DNA of 60,502 nt, taken from the NCBI GenBank assembly GCA_002481295.1, contig DLDU01000071.1, forward strand, positions 1-60,502, read 5' to 3'. Each line of letters starts with the position of its first letter. Position 1 is the first letter of the stretch. The stretch is from Prevotella sp. UBA7764 (GTDB taxonomy: Bacteria; Bacteroidota; Bacteroidia; Bacteroidales; Bacteroidaceae). The position numbers and the translations under genes are program-made. Positions 1 to 9,243 of the stretch are shown piece after piece. The notes beneath the pieces are model-generated. The model was not told the DNA's origin. It was given only the letters and a program-made list of their open reading frames with translations, and ran no database searches.

Positions 1-20
1 GTGAGAATATTACAGACAAG

Positions 21-137
21 AGGGTTAGGGCGGGGATGAACCCCGCCCCTACGGCCCCACCGCACCGTTAATAGGGCAATACCATAAAAACGATGTTAAT
101 GTCATCTAGGGGCGGGGTTCATCCCCACCCTAACCCC
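21..137. repeat. Large inverted repeat, REP/MITE-like
   Basis: A left arm at 21-51 and a right arm at 107-137 are near-perfect reverse complements of about 30 bp. Each arm holds its own small palindrome, GGCGGGG-ATGAA-CCCCGCC. The 55-bp centre shows no coding potential. It lies downstream of the TlpA-like gene and could fold as a very stable hairpin, so it may serve as a terminator or be a miniature mobile repeat. Confidence 0.8.
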
Positions 138-322
138 GCAAAACATATGAGTGGGCCGATATAGTCACCAATCTTGGAACTTGGGTGTCCCAATGACGAA
201 AACAGGTGCTGGTTGTAACCTCTTCCCATGATTGTATGAAGTTGTCTTGTGTCCTCTTTTGATTGCTGTTATGGATGAGGTGCGGTGTCTGCCGGAAAGC
301 GTGCAGAGCCGCGGTTGAAAAA
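138..322. other. Non-coding downstream flank
   Basis: Between the inverted repeat and the 3' end of the TlpA-like gene I see no convincing gene, RNA or further repeat. Confidence 0.5.
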
Positions 323-1483
323 TCATTTCAGCAGCTCAGCGAGCTTGCCGGCGAGTTTCTCACCGCGAGCGTCCATGTCCGTGGCAATGATCTTGCCGGT
401 GGCTACATCGAAGAGATACATTGCCGGGATGGCGCGCACGTGATAGAGATCAGCGAGCTTGCTGTCGGCATCGAGGAAGCTCGGCCACTGGAGTTTCTCG
501 TCGGCGCAAGCCTTCTTCCATGCTTTTCGGTCACGGTCTGTGGAGATGCTGATGACCTGGAAGCCCTTGTCCTTATACTTGGCATACAGTGCCTTGACAT
601 TTGGAATCTCCATGCGGCATGGATGGCACCAGCTCGCCCAGAAGTCGATGAGTGCCACCTTCTTGCCCTTGACAAGGCTTGCCAGCGTGTGGCTCTTACC
701 GGCCTCGTCCTTCACGGTGAACGGCGTGATCATTGCGCCCGCGCCACCGCCGGGATACAACTCGGCGTAGACTTTCTTGCCATACCAGCTGTTCTTGGCA
801 GCGGGCGACATGGCCTCGAAGACAGCCTTGTCCGCCGGACGGAAGTAATTCATGAAGTCCATCATCAGCAACGGACCCCAGAACGAGTCTTTATGGGCGT
901 TGATGGTACTGTCGAGACGGAATTCCACTGTGCTGAAGAAGATGCTGTCGGCCTGCAACATAGCCTTGTACTCGCTGCTGTTCTTGACGGCCTTGCGCTC
1001 TTCGTCGGTCTTGGCATTGTTTAATTGCTGATGTACGGCTTCAAACTTCTTGGCGTTGCTCTGATAGATTTTGTCGAGCTCGTCGCGTACGCTGTACATC
1101 TTGCTATACTCGTCGGTCAGGGGCGAGCCGGTGACTTTCATGTTGGCGAAGTCATAGATGGGGAGTCCCTGGCTGGTACCTTTCTGTTTGACATCAGCGG
1201 TGATGGTGATGTCGGAGTTGTCGAGCATAAATTTTCCCATACCATAGCTGTCCTTGACCCTTATACAGATGAGACGCGGATCGTTTTGCTGTCCGGTGAT
1301 GGAGCACTGCCCGCCTTTCACGGTGGCGGTGGCAACGGGCTTCTCGTTGTCGTGGCTCATGGGCACGAACTCGATGACGGTGCCGTCGGCTAGTCCGTTG
1401 AGGGTAGCCTTGACGGTGTAGCTTTGTGCGTTGGCGATGATGGCAAACAACGTCATCATTGCCGTTAAGAGTTGTCTTCTCAT
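323..1483 (-). CDS. TlpA-like thioredoxin with DUF4369-like N-terminus
   Basis: The 386-residue protein starts with a Sec signal peptide ending near ANAQ. A DUF4369-like region follows, then a helical linker. The C-terminal thioredoxin/AhpC-TSA fold carries WASWCHPCR (Cys286, Cys289) and a cis-proline loop around RAIPAMY (Pro353). Such proteins are periplasmic thiol-disulfide oxidoreductases. It is the last gene of the SusC-SusD-lipoprotein operon, 37 bp after the PKD-like lipoprotein gene. It may keep disulfides of the exported partners reduced or correctly paired; that role is inferred from context. The CxxC active site is intact. Confidence 0.88.
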   Translation of the reverse strand: MRRQLLTAMMTLFAIIANAQSYTVKATLNGLADGTVIEFVPMSHDNEKPVATATVKGGQCSITGQQNDPRLICIRVKDSYGMGKFMLDNSDITITADVKQKGTSQGLPIYDFANMKVTGSPLTDEYSKMYSVRDELDKIYQSNAKKFEAVHQQLNNAKTDEERKAVKNSSEYKAMLQADSIFFSTVEFRLDSTINAHKDSFWGPLLMMDFMNYFRPADKAVFEAMSPAAKNSWYGKKVYAELYPGGGAGAMITPFTVKDEAGKSHTLASLVKGKKVALIDFWASWCHPCRMEIPNVKALYAKYKDKGFQVISISTDRDRKAWKKACADEKLQWPSFLDADSKLADLYHVRAIPAMYLFDVATGKIIATDMDARGEKLAGKLAELLK

Positions 1484-1520
1484 TTTGCTAATATTTATTT
1501 TACTTGTTGATGATGGCGGT

Positions 1521-3140
1521 TTATTCTGCGTCGAGGTTAGTCATGTCTACGATTTTTCCCCATCCTGTGGTGACGACCGGGTTGTCGGGCGAGCCGAACA
1601 TAGGTCCGAAGGACGAAGTGGGGATGCCATAGTTGACGTCCATCTCATACTGTACGAGTTTGCCTTCCTGTTTGTTGCTGTCCCATACGCCAATCCAGAG
1701 GATGCAGCTGCTTGTGGGCCAACCGCCGCCTGCGCTGCCCCAGATATAGAAGGCGGTGACCTCCTCGCCGGGCTGACAGGTATAGACGGTGTGGGACGTC
1801 GTCTCGCCGCTCGACGTGGAGAAGGAGTAGACAGCATTCTTGGTAGCATAGTAGAAAGCCTGTCCGGCGGTGTTGGCCGTGAAGCGGGTCGCCTTGTCGA
1901 TGTCGGTGCATCCCGAGAGGTTGAGCACCGACCTTGCACCGTCGGCACTGAGGTCTCCGTTGTCCACAACATTGTAGAACTGGTAGCGATAGAGCATCGG
2001 CGTGCCGTCGACATCCGTGACGACATAGGTCTGGTTGCTTCCGCCCTGGAAGACGGCCTTCACCTCGCCGGGCACGCTGTTGGCATCGACGGTAGCGTCG
2101 GTGACCGTAGCCTTGAAGGTCTTCAGCTGGGTTCCTTTGGCGTAGTAAGGGCAGAAGCGATGGTGCTTGCTGTCGTAGAGCACCTGCCAGGCGTTGATGG
2201 CATTTTCGACGGGACGCCATGTGGTGAGTGTGTTCTTCATCAAAAATGGGGCAGCCTCGTAGTCGCCGGCGATGGGCGCGGAGTACTTGCGGTCGTTGGC
2301 TTTGTTGGCATAGAGCACGTGCAGCTTGCCGTCGTTGACGAGGAAGTCACAGTTGTTGGTGAAGAAACTGTTTTGCGGGTCAAACTTCTCGGGTGTGGCG
2401 TAGAACATCGAGTTCCAGTCGTTGACCGTCATCAGACCTTCTTTGCTCAGTCGGTAGAGGTTTTCCGAAGTGGCTACGAGGTATCCGTCCTTGGGAGTCT
2501 TTCCCGTGGTGGTGCCTCGGATAAAGCGTGGTGTGCCTTTAAGGGTGGTGCCGTGGAGCGTGCTGTAGTAGCGGTAGATACAGGTGTCGCCATAGATCAG
2601 CATCAGCGGCGACTGGTAGACCTCGATGTCGGTGCCGCCGTTGCGCTCAGTGAGCAGATAGAGTCCGCCGAGTGAACTGGTAGATTCCACGACGGTGAAT
2701 CTGTTGACTGTGGTGTAGTAAGCACGTTGGCCGCTGACGGTATCCTCAGCGAGGCAGTAGAACTTGTATTGTCCCGGTTTCAAGTTGCACGTCCAGTCGA
2801 GAGCCAGCTCATGGCTGATGGTGTCGGCAGGTGGGTATACCTGTTTGTTGCCGACCTGCACGGGCTGGTAGGAATAGTTGGTCAATGTGAGATAGAACCA
2901 ACTGTAGCGGAGCCGCTCGGGATGGTCGTATTTGATCTTGGGAGCGAACTGTATGCGCTCGCCGGGTTTCATGTTGTATTCCAAGGCCATGCGTTCGTTG
3001 ACGGTCATGCCTGTGGTGTCGAAGACAATCTTGCTGATTTGATCGTCGGACAAATAGTTGTAGTTGCCGTCGTCGCTGTAGCAGGCTCCCAAGCAGAGCA
3101 GGGTCAGTGCAGCGAAAAGGAAGAATATGGTTTTTCTCAT
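1521..3140 (-). CDS. PKD-like surface lipoprotein of a SusCD operon
   Basis: The 539-residue protein has a lipoprotein signal (LCLGAC, lipidated Cys19). The N-terminal 150 residues look like an Ig/PKD-like fold. The rest is rich in beta-strand and aromatic residues, as in propeller-like ligand binders. In Bacteroidetes, proteins of this kind sit next to SusC/SusD and DUF4843 and are thought to be extra surface lipoproteins of the uptake complex. As I recall, the four-gene BT2264-BT2261 peptide importer of Bacteroides thetaiotaomicron has the same layout. The gene lies 21 bp after the DUF4843 gene in the same operon. The ligand cannot be deduced from sequence. Confidence 0.75.
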   Translation of the reverse strand: MRKTIFFLFAALTLLCLGACYSDDGNYNYLSDDQISKIVFDTTGMTVNERMALEYNMKPGERIQFAPKIKYDHPERLRYSWFYLTLTNYSYQPVQVGNKQVYPPADTISHELALDWTCNLKPGQYKFYCLAEDTVSGQRAYYTTVNRFTVVESTSSLGGLYLLTERNGGTDIEVYQSPLMLIYGDTCIYRYYSTLHGTTLKGTPRFIRGTTTGKTPKDGYLVATSENLYRLSKEGLMTVNDWNSMFYATPEKFDPQNSFFTNNCDFLVNDGKLHVLYANKANDRKYSAPIAGDYEAAPFLMKNTLTTWRPVENAINAWQVLYDSKHHRFCPYYAKGTQLKTFKATVTDATVDANSVPGEVKAVFQGGSNQTYVVTDVDGTPMLYRYQFYNVVDNGDLSADGARSVLNLSGCTDIDKATRFTANTAGQAFYYATKNAVYSFSTSSGETTSHTVYTCQPGEEVTAFYIWGSAGGGWPTSSCILWIGVWDSNKQEGKLVQYEMDVNYGIPTSSFGPMFGSPDNPVVTTGWGKIVDMTNLDAE

Positions 3141-3161
3141 ATTTGTTGCTTCTTAATAAGG

Positions 3162-3875
3162 TTAGAACTCCACGAGCACGCCGTTTTCGTCTTTGAGAGG
3201 GTTGCCCGGGTGCGCGTTGTTGTAGTCTTGCAGTGCATTTTGGAACTTGATGCGCAGGTTCATCAGCTCGCCCCAGGAGAGTTTGTCGGTGTCGAACTCG
3301 GTGATGCCGCCGGCATTGGCGATCATGAAGCGGTACTTCGTGTTGCTGTACTCTCCGAAGAACTCTTTGAGCTCGTCCCAGTTGGTGGGCTTAGAGAGAA
3401 TGTCGTTCCAGACGAGCAGCAGATGGTTCTCTTCGTTGACGCCGGGCTGGAAGTCGTCAGAGGGTGCCACCTTGATGTAGAGCCTGACAGCCTGCTGTTG
3501 CAGCGAGGCATCGCGACGGAGCGTCACGGGGAAGGCTGCCGAGGTCTTTCCCGCCGGTATGGTCACTGTGGCCGGCAGACTGTATTGTTGTGGCGACGCT
3601 GTCGTAAGGTCGTTGTCCACCACGATGTTGGCGGTGCGGTCGTGGTCCTGTGGCGTGCCCATGATGACGGCGTTGACCATCATCACCTTTTCGGTGGTGT
3701 CGGTGGGATAGGTGACAAAGGAGAAGGTCAGCGAGTCGCTGCCCACCGTCCATGCCTCCGGTCCGACAAGTCTCACGCGTGGCGTGTCGCGATAATAAAA
3801 GTCCTGGTCGTTGGAGCAGGCGACCATGGTCATGGCCAGCACAGCCCCCAGCAGATATCTTGCAATTACTTTCAT
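3162..3875 (-). CDS. DUF4843 family lipoprotein
   Basis: The 237-residue protein has a signal peptide with lipobox MVAC (Cys20), followed by acidic residues compatible with surface export. The body is beta-rich and contains a DUF4843-like region. It lies 26 bp downstream of susD and 21 bp upstream of the PKD-like lipoprotein gene, so the three are clearly co-transcribed. DUF4843 proteins accompany SusCD pairs that lack glycoside hydrolases, and peptides are a plausible substrate class. That assignment is inference. No catalytic motif is visible. Confidence 0.78.
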   Translation of the reverse strand: MKVIARYLLGAVLAMTMVACSNDQDFYYRDTPRVRLVGPEAWTVGSDSLTFSFVTYPTDTTEKVMMVNAVIMGTPQDHDRTANIVVDNDLTTASPQQYSLPATVTIPAGKTSAAFPVTLRRDASLQQQAVRLYIKVAPSDDFQPGVNEENHLLLVWNDILSKPTNWDELKEFFGEYSNTKYRFMIANAGGITEFDTDKLSWGELMNLRIKFQNALQDYNNAHPGNPLKDENGVLVEF

Positions 3876-3901
3876 GATACTTTGTTGATTAGATGTTTAG
3901 C

Positions 3902-5353
3902 TTAATTGTCATATCCTCCGAACTCCACGTCGTTCTCGGGTATGGGCAGCACATACACGCTCTTTCCCGGTTTGACGGCCGTGCCGGCGATCTGCTGGGC
4001 GTTGCGTCGTTTGTAGTAGAAGAAGAGTTGTCCGCCCTCGCCGACAAACTCCTTGCGATATTCCTTGTAGATCTCCTGCTGGATTTGTTGCGGGGTGAGA
4101 CTGCTGTCGAGAGGAAAGAGCTTGAGATTGCGGTTCTCGCGCACCTCGTTGAGCAGTTCCACGGCTTTTTCCGGCTCGCTGTCCTCGAGGCACTCGGCGG
4201 CGATATACCATGCTTCGCTCATGCGCAGCAGGGGATAGAGATCGTTGTATTTTCCACCTTCTACATGCCAGAACTTGCACAGATACTTCGTGTCGCCGTC
4301 CATGGTGTAGCCTTTGAGATAGCGATAGTCGTTGCCGAATCCCCGGCTCACCTCATAGATGTCCTGCTGTGTGGCGTCGGAGGGGTTGAGCACATCGTCA
4401 CCGCCTTTCTTGGCAAAATAATAGTTGGCAATGTCCTCCCAGTTGTTGACGGTCAGATGGAAGATGTGCTCGCAGGAGAAGGCCATGTCGAGTTCGTTGA
4501 GTCCCGTTTGCTGCATGTTGGTATAGTCGATCCACGAAAAGGGGATGTTCATTTTTTCGTCGAGGGCATGTATGACCTCGTTGGCATATTTCAGAGCGTT
4601 GGTCTTGTCGCCTGCCCAGAGATAGGCGCGTGCCAGTGTCAGCGCGCAGGCGTAGTAGTTGAAGTAGCAGGTGCGGTCGGCACGGAACTGGTACCTGTCC
4701 TTGGACAGCAGCAGCGAGTCGTGGCTGAGTTCCTGATGGGCGGTGAGCAGGTCGTTGATGATGAGTTGCATGGTCTCTTTGACGCTCTTCTGCGGCACGA
4801 CGCTGGTAGCGTATTCCGTGACGTAGGGCACGCCCATGGCTTGCGCGTCTGTGCCAGGAGCGGCGGCGAAGAGCCGCATCAGGTCGAGGTGGAGGAAGGC
4901 ACGGAGTCCGTAGGCCTCGCCGCGATAGAGATGATAGTGGTTGGCCGTGAAACTCGTGGAGTCGGCCTTGTCGATGTTGCGGATGAGGATATTGAGGTTG
5001 GCGATGCAGTTGTAGGTGTTGCGCCAGATCTCATTGATAGTGCTCTTGCTCGTTGACTGTGTGTAGTTGAAGTCGTTGGCGTAGCGCCATTTTCCGTTGG
5101 CACTGACATTGTAGGAGTGGGAGAGGACCTCCACGAATCCGATGCCCATGTTCAGTCCGTACATTTGCGGCGTGGCCATGGCGGTGTACACGCCGGTAAG
5201 CTGGTCTTTGTATCCTCCTTCTCGCGAGAACTGCTTTTCTTCTTTGATCTGGGACTTGGGTTCCACGTCGAGCCAGTCGTTGCAAGAGGCGAGAGCCATG
5301 GTGCCGATGATTGCCCAAAGAGTGAGAAAAATATGTTTGGTGTTCATGATCAT
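3902..5353 (-). CDS. SusD/RagB-family nutrient-binding lipoprotein
   Basis: The 483-residue protein has a signal peptide and lipobox ALASC, then the NDWLDVEPKSQ segment typical of SusD N-termini. Helical TPR-like segments follow, and the C-terminal RagB/SusD domain contains LLRMSEAWYIAAECLED and VREN. SusD proteins cap the SusC barrel and deliver ligand to it at the cell surface. The gene lies 20 bp after susC. Length is typical of the short RagB class. The substrate is unknown. The operon carries no glycoside hydrolase, which argues weakly against a polysaccharide-utilisation role. Confidence 0.93.
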   Translation of the reverse strand: MIMNTKHIFLTLWAIIGTMALASCNDWLDVEPKSQIKEEKQFSREGGYKDQLTGVYTAMATPQMYGLNMGIGFVEVLSHSYNVSANGKWRYANDFNYTQSTSKSTINEIWRNTYNCIANLNILIRNIDKADSTSFTANHYHLYRGEAYGLRAFLHLDLMRLFAAAPGTDAQAMGVPYVTEYATSVVPQKSVKETMQLIINDLLTAHQELSHDSLLLSKDRYQFRADRTCYFNYYACALTLARAYLWAGDKTNALKYANEVIHALDEKMNIPFSWIDYTNMQQTGLNELDMAFSCEHIFHLTVNNWEDIANYYFAKKGGDDVLNPSDATQQDIYEVSRGFGNDYRYLKGYTMDGDTKYLCKFWHVEGGKYNDLYPLLRMSEAWYIAAECLEDSEPEKAVELLNEVRENRNLKLFPLDSSLTPQQIQQEIYKEYRKEFVGEGGQLFFYYKRRNAQQIAGTAVKPGKSVYVLPIPENDVEFGGYDN

Positions 5354-5373
5354 AAATGATAATGTTGGATTGA

Positions 5374-8300
5374 TTAGAAGGTGACTTGTGCGGAGAGCGA
5401 GAAGGTCCGTGCGAAAGGATAGTCGGTACCGCGCTCTGTTTTCACCGAAGAGATGATGAAGAGATCGTTGGTGTATGCGCTTATCTTGAGGCGCTCCAGA
5501 AACGAGTTGCGCACAAAGCGACAGTTGCGGAAGTCGTAGCTCAGCGTGAGCGACGACAGCGTGAAGAGGGAATAGTCGCTCACAAAGCGCGACGTGGGGT
5601 AGGTGATGCTCTGGTCCGAGATGGCTTTGTAGAGTGCAGCGTTGCCGGGTTTCTGCCAGCGGTCGCTGAGCACGCGTCGGTCAACGTTGTATTGCAGTTC
5701 GGCGTTCTCTACCTTGTCGACGAGTGTCTGGTTGTAGATCTGTCCGCCCCACCGATAGTTCATCGTGATGTTCCAGCCCCATCCGTGTATCTCGCCGTTG
5801 AGTCCGAAGTTTCCGTTCCATTTGGGTTGTGTATCACCGCATACCACCTGGTCGTTGACGTCGTAGGTGTAGGTGACCGAACCGTCTTTCTTCCTGTAGA
5901 TCTCCTTACCCGTTTGTGGGTCGATGCCGAGCGAAGGCACAGCCCAGATGGCCGTCATGGAGCATCCCTCGTAGTATTTCACGCTGGGAGTGGTCACCTT
6001 GTTGTCCATCTTGGTTTTATCCTGCTCCTCGTTCCAGGCACTGAGCGAGTCAGAGATCTTCTTGAGTCTGTTTTTGTTGTGAGCGGCGCTGGCGAAGACG
6101 TTGACATAGTCGCGGCCGTGGTCATAGACCTTATAGTTGAGATAGAGCTCTACGCCTCGGTTCTCGGTCTCGCCCAAGTTGTCGACAAACGTGGAGAAAC
6201 CGGTGGAGTAGGGAACGGAGATGTTGGTCACCATGCCTTTGGTCTGCGAGATGTAATAGTCAAATCGCCCAGAGAGCCGGTTGTGCAGGAGGCTGAGGTC
6301 AAGACCGATGTTGGTGTCGTATTTCTCCTGCCAGTGGAGCTGCTCGTTGGCAAGTCCCTTGACATAGGATCCGATGCCGCCGTTGTAGGTGCGGTCGCTG
6401 TAATACATGAAGGTGGGCATGGCGTCGTAGGAGCTGAAGCCCTGGTTGCCCGTGAAGCCATAGGAGGCGCGCAATTTCAACCGGTTGATCCATCCGAGAC
6501 GCTTCACAAATTGCTCGTTGTGGATATTCCATCCGCCTCCTACCGACCAGAACGATCCCCAGCGGTTGTCGTTTCCTGCTTCTGAAGATCCCATGAGGCG
6601 GTAGTTGGCATCGAAGAGGTAGCGCTCGTCATAGCTGTAGTTGAGGGACAGCAGTCCGCCACAGTTGCGCGACACGCCTTCCGTACCGGTGGGCTTGCTG
6701 TCCTTGGCATACTGCACGGCAAACTTGATGTCGTCCATGAAGTCATTGGGGAAGCCCTCTGCCGTCACGCCGGTCTGGTTGTAACTGTTGTCCTGCATGT
6801 TGAGCTGCCCGTTGACGAAGACCAGGTGCTTGCCGATCTCCTTGGACCATTGCAGTCCCAGGTCGGCACTGATGTCGGTGTTCTTGCCGTTGAGCTGATA
6901 GTAAGAGCCCTTGCGCAGGGCATCGGCGGTGTTGAGGAAGTCGGTGTGGTTGGCGGGTTTGAACTGGTCTGCCGTGTTGTTTTTTGCCACGATGCCGAAG
7001 CGGCCGGTCATCTTCAATCCCTCGGTGATCATCCATTCGAGGTAGAAGTTGTTGGTGATGGTGGTGTAGCCCGTGCGGTCGATGGTGTTGAGCGTTGTGT
7101 TGTAGAGCGGGTTGTAGTACTGGTTGCTCTGTCCGCTGTTGTCGGTATAGCTGTAGCTCTGGATGAGATTGCCCTGCGCGTCGTAGAGGCGGCTGTAGGG
7201 ATTCATCTGTGCGTATTGCTCAAACGATCCGTAGGGCGAGTTGTTGCTGCGGTTGTAGTCGATAGTAAGTTTGTTGCGGAACTGCAGGTGTCCCAGTCGG
7301 TAAGCGAGCGTGATGCCGCCGGAGAAGGTATTGCGGTTACTGCCTTTCATGGCACCGCCGATACTGTTGTACATCAGGTTGACGCCATACTGCCATGCTT
7401 TGTCGCCTCCTTCGAGGTAGAGGCTGTGCTTTTGTCCCCATCCGGTGCGTACGGGCTGGGCGAGCCAGTCGGTGTTGACGCCGGCCTCAATCTCCCGGAG
7501 CTTGCGTGTGTAGACCTCGTCGAGGCCGATCTGTGTCAAGGAATTGTCGGAGGAGAACAGTCCGGCGCGCCGCTCGATCTCCAGTTTCTCGCGTGCGTCG
7601 GCGAGGTCGTAGCTACTCAGGTCGGGCACTTCCATGCTCACGCTGCCGGTGTAGGTCACGCGCAGACGCCCTATGTCGGGCTTCTTCGTCTCGATGACGA
7701 TGACGCCATTGGCGGCTTTCGAGCCATAGATAGCTTTGGCGGTAGCGTCTTTGAGCGTGGTGACGCTTTGCACCTGGTCCATGTCCAAGTCGAGAATCTT
7801 GGTGAGCTCCGTCTCAAAGCCGTCGAGGATAAACAGCGGTTGGTTGGCGCTGGAGGCGTATTCTCCTTGCACGCTGCTGATTGTCGACGCGCCGCGCATC
7901 TGGAAGTCGGGCAGGGCGTTGGGGTTGCTGCCGGCACCGAGGTTCTCGATCTGCATAAACGACGGGTCGATGTTTTTCAGGCTTTGCAGTACGTTTTGGT
8001 TGCCTACGCGGCTCAGGTCATCGCCGCTCACCGTGGTGACGGCACCGGTGAAGGTGTTGGCCTTGCGGGTGAAGGCACCGTTGACGACGACCTCGCCGAC
8101 AGACTTGCTGTCGGGCTGCAATACAATCTTGTAGCTGCTCTCGCGTGTCAGTGTCACGCGACGTGCCTTGAAACCGATATACGACACCTCCAGGGCGTGG
8201 GTGTCTTCGCCCAGCGACATCATGAAGTGGCCGTTGACATCGGTGACCATCATTGTCGTAGCCCGGTTGCCGTCTTCGCCCACCGAGGTGATGGTGGCTC

Positions 8301-8487
8301 CGGCGAGCGGCTCCCCGGTGTCGTCGACAACGATGCCGGTGATCTCTCGGCTGAAGTGTGTTTTGAACGGCCTTGTCTGTAAGGTGCTGTCACGCTGCTG
8401 TCCTTGTATGGGGATCACGGGATACAGCAGGCACATCACTGCGATCAGAATGTTTTCTTTCATAAGCGTAGGTTTTGCCTGGTTCAT
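5374..8487 (-). CDS. SusC/RagA TonB-linked outer-membrane transporter
   Basis: The 1037-residue protein has an N-terminal signal (a second Met at residue 9 is an equally good start). A carboxypeptidase-regulatory-like beta-sandwich (GIVVDDTGEPLAGATI) follows, then a TonB plug (FTRKANTFTGAVTTVSGDDL, DLDMDQVQSVTTLKDATAKA, IYGSKAANGVIVI) and a C-terminal barrel ending in Phe (LSAQVTF). It is the first gene of a five-gene operon and imports the ligand presented by the SusD homolog using TonB/proton-motive force. No STN (secretin/TonB short N-terminal) domain precedes the beta-sandwich, although an ECF/FecR pair is encoded divergently. The signalling route from this transporter is therefore unclear. 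Confidence 0.95.
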   Translation of the reverse strand: MNQAKPTLMKENILIAVMCLLYPVIPIQGQQRDSTLQTRPFKTHFSREITGIVVDDTGEPLAGATITSVGEDGNRATTMMVTDVNGHFMMSLGEDTHALEVSYIGFKARRVTLTRESSYKIVLQPDSKSVGEVVVNGAFTRKANTFTGAVTTVSGDDLSRVGNQNVLQSLKNIDPSFMQIENLGAGSNPNALPDFQMRGASTISSVQGEYASSANQPLFILDGFETELTKILDLDMDQVQSVTTLKDATAKAIYGSKAANGVIVIETKKPDIGRLRVTYTGSVSMEVPDLSSYDLADAREKLEIERRAGLFSSDNSLTQIGLDEVYTRKLREIEAGVNTDWLAQPVRTGWGQKHSLYLEGGDKAWQYGVNLMYNSIGGAMKGSNRNTFSGGITLAYRLGHLQFRNKLTIDYNRSNNSPYGSFEQYAQMNPYSRLYDAQGNLIQSYSYTDNSGQSNQYYNPLYNTTLNTIDRTGYTTITNNFYLEWMITEGLKMTGRFGIVAKNNTADQFKPANHTDFLNTADALRKGSYYQLNGKNTDISADLGLQWSKEIGKHLVFVNGQLNMQDNSYNQTGVTAEGFPNDFMDDIKFAVQYAKDSKPTGTEGVSRNCGGLLSLNYSYDERYLFDANYRLMGSSEAGNDNRWGSFWSVGGGWNIHNEQFVKRLGWINRLKLRASYGFTGNQGFSSYDAMPTFMYYSDRTYNGGIGSYVKGLANEQLHWQEKYDTNIGLDLSLLHNRLSGRFDYYISQTKGMVTNISVPYSTGFSTFVDNLGETENRGVELYLNYKVYDHGRDYVNVFASAAHNKNRLKKISDSLSAWNEEQDKTKMDNKVTTPSVKYYEGCSMTAIWAVPSLGIDPQTGKEIYRKKDGSVTYTYDVNDQVVCGDTQPKWNGNFGLNGEIHGWGWNITMNYRWGGQIYNQTLVDKVENAELQYNVDRRVLSDRWQKPGNAALYKAISDQSITYPTSRFVSDYSLFTLSSLTLSYDFRNCRFVRNSFLERLKISAYTNDLFIISSVKTERGTDYPFARTFSLSAQVTF

Positions 8488-8667
8488 GTTTTACTCTCTT
8501 ACGTTTTGCTTTCTTTTAATTAAAAAACGTTTCAGATGGATTTTTGGGTACGGCAAATCATACTTTTTATTAAATTCCGTCGTTTTTCTTTCTTAGAATC
8601 GTCGGATTTGTAATCATTCGGTTCAAGATAGAATGCGATGAAATGTATGCCTTTCAGAAAAAAGCAC

Positions 8668-8675
8668 TAACTTTG
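8668..8675 (+). promoter_or_regulatory. Promoter -7 box of the ECF/FecR pair
   Basis: TAACTTTG fits the Bacteroidetes -7 consensus TAnnTTTG. It lies 31 bp before the ECF sigma start in the 219-bp intergenic region shared with the divergent susC gene. No clear -33 TTTG was seen. Confidence 0.6.
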
Positions 8676-8706
8676 TAGTCGTTTTGTATCATCATCATAA
8701 AAAGAG

Positions 8707-9198
8707 ATGAACCGGCAAGGTGATTTTGATAAAGTCTTCAGGTTGTATTATGAGCCCATGTATTTCTTCGCCCGCCATTTTGTGGACGAAGAGGAGACGT
8801 GTCGTGACCTTGTCATGGATGTCTTTGAGGATCTCTGGCGGCACCGCGACGGCGTGAAGGCCGTGACGGCGAAAAGCTGGCTCTTTGTCGACTTGCGCAA
8901 TAAGTGCATCGACTATCTGCGGCGACAAAACCGGGCACGGCAATACGAAGTGACAGCGATGCTGCTCAACAAGGTGTGGACCGAGAACACCGACCCGCTG
9001 GAGCAGCAGGAGCGTGAGCGCATTGTGGCCCGTCGCCTCGATGCCTTGCCGGTCACGACACGCCGCATCTTTGAAGCCTGCTATGTCGAGGGAAAGAAAT
9101 ATAAAGAGGTGGCTGCGGAGATGGGTATCAGTGTGAGCACCGTGAAAAAGCATATCGTCAAAGCATTGAAAAGTGTTAAAAGGCAGACGAAACCATAA
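8707..9198 (+). CDS. ECF sigma factor (sigma-70 family)
   Basis: The 163-residue protein has region 2 at about 10-80 (CRDLVMDVFEDLWRHR, then SWLFVDLRNKCIDYLRR). Region 4 lies at about 110-160 (LPVTTRRIFEACYVEGKKYK, then VAAEMGISVSTVKKHIVKAL). This is the size and layout of ECF sigma factors that control TonB-dependent uptake genes in Bacteroidetes. It lies 45 bp upstream of a FecR-type anti-sigma gene and is divergent from the SusC operon, its most likely target. The start is supported by the -7 box 31 bp upstream. Confidence 0.94.
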   Translation: MNRQGDFDKVFRLYYEPMYFFARHFVDEEETCRDLVMDVFEDLWRHRDGVKAVTAKSWLFVDLRNKCIDYLRRQNRARQYEVTAMLLNKVWTENTDPLEQQERERIVARRLDALPVTTRRIFEACYVEGKKYKEVAAEMGISVSTVKKHIVKALKSVKRQTKP

Positions 9199-9243
9199 CC
9201 GTTTTCTTTTTTCAATCGTTTATTAAATGACGGAAAAACAATC

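Noticed and set aside
1431..2675. Long plus-strand frames opposite the lipoprotein operon (also 2727-3905, 3893-5056, 5386-6585, 6826-8382)
   Set aside because: All are antisense shadows of well-supported operon genes with valine/glycine/alanine-rich, domain-free translations.
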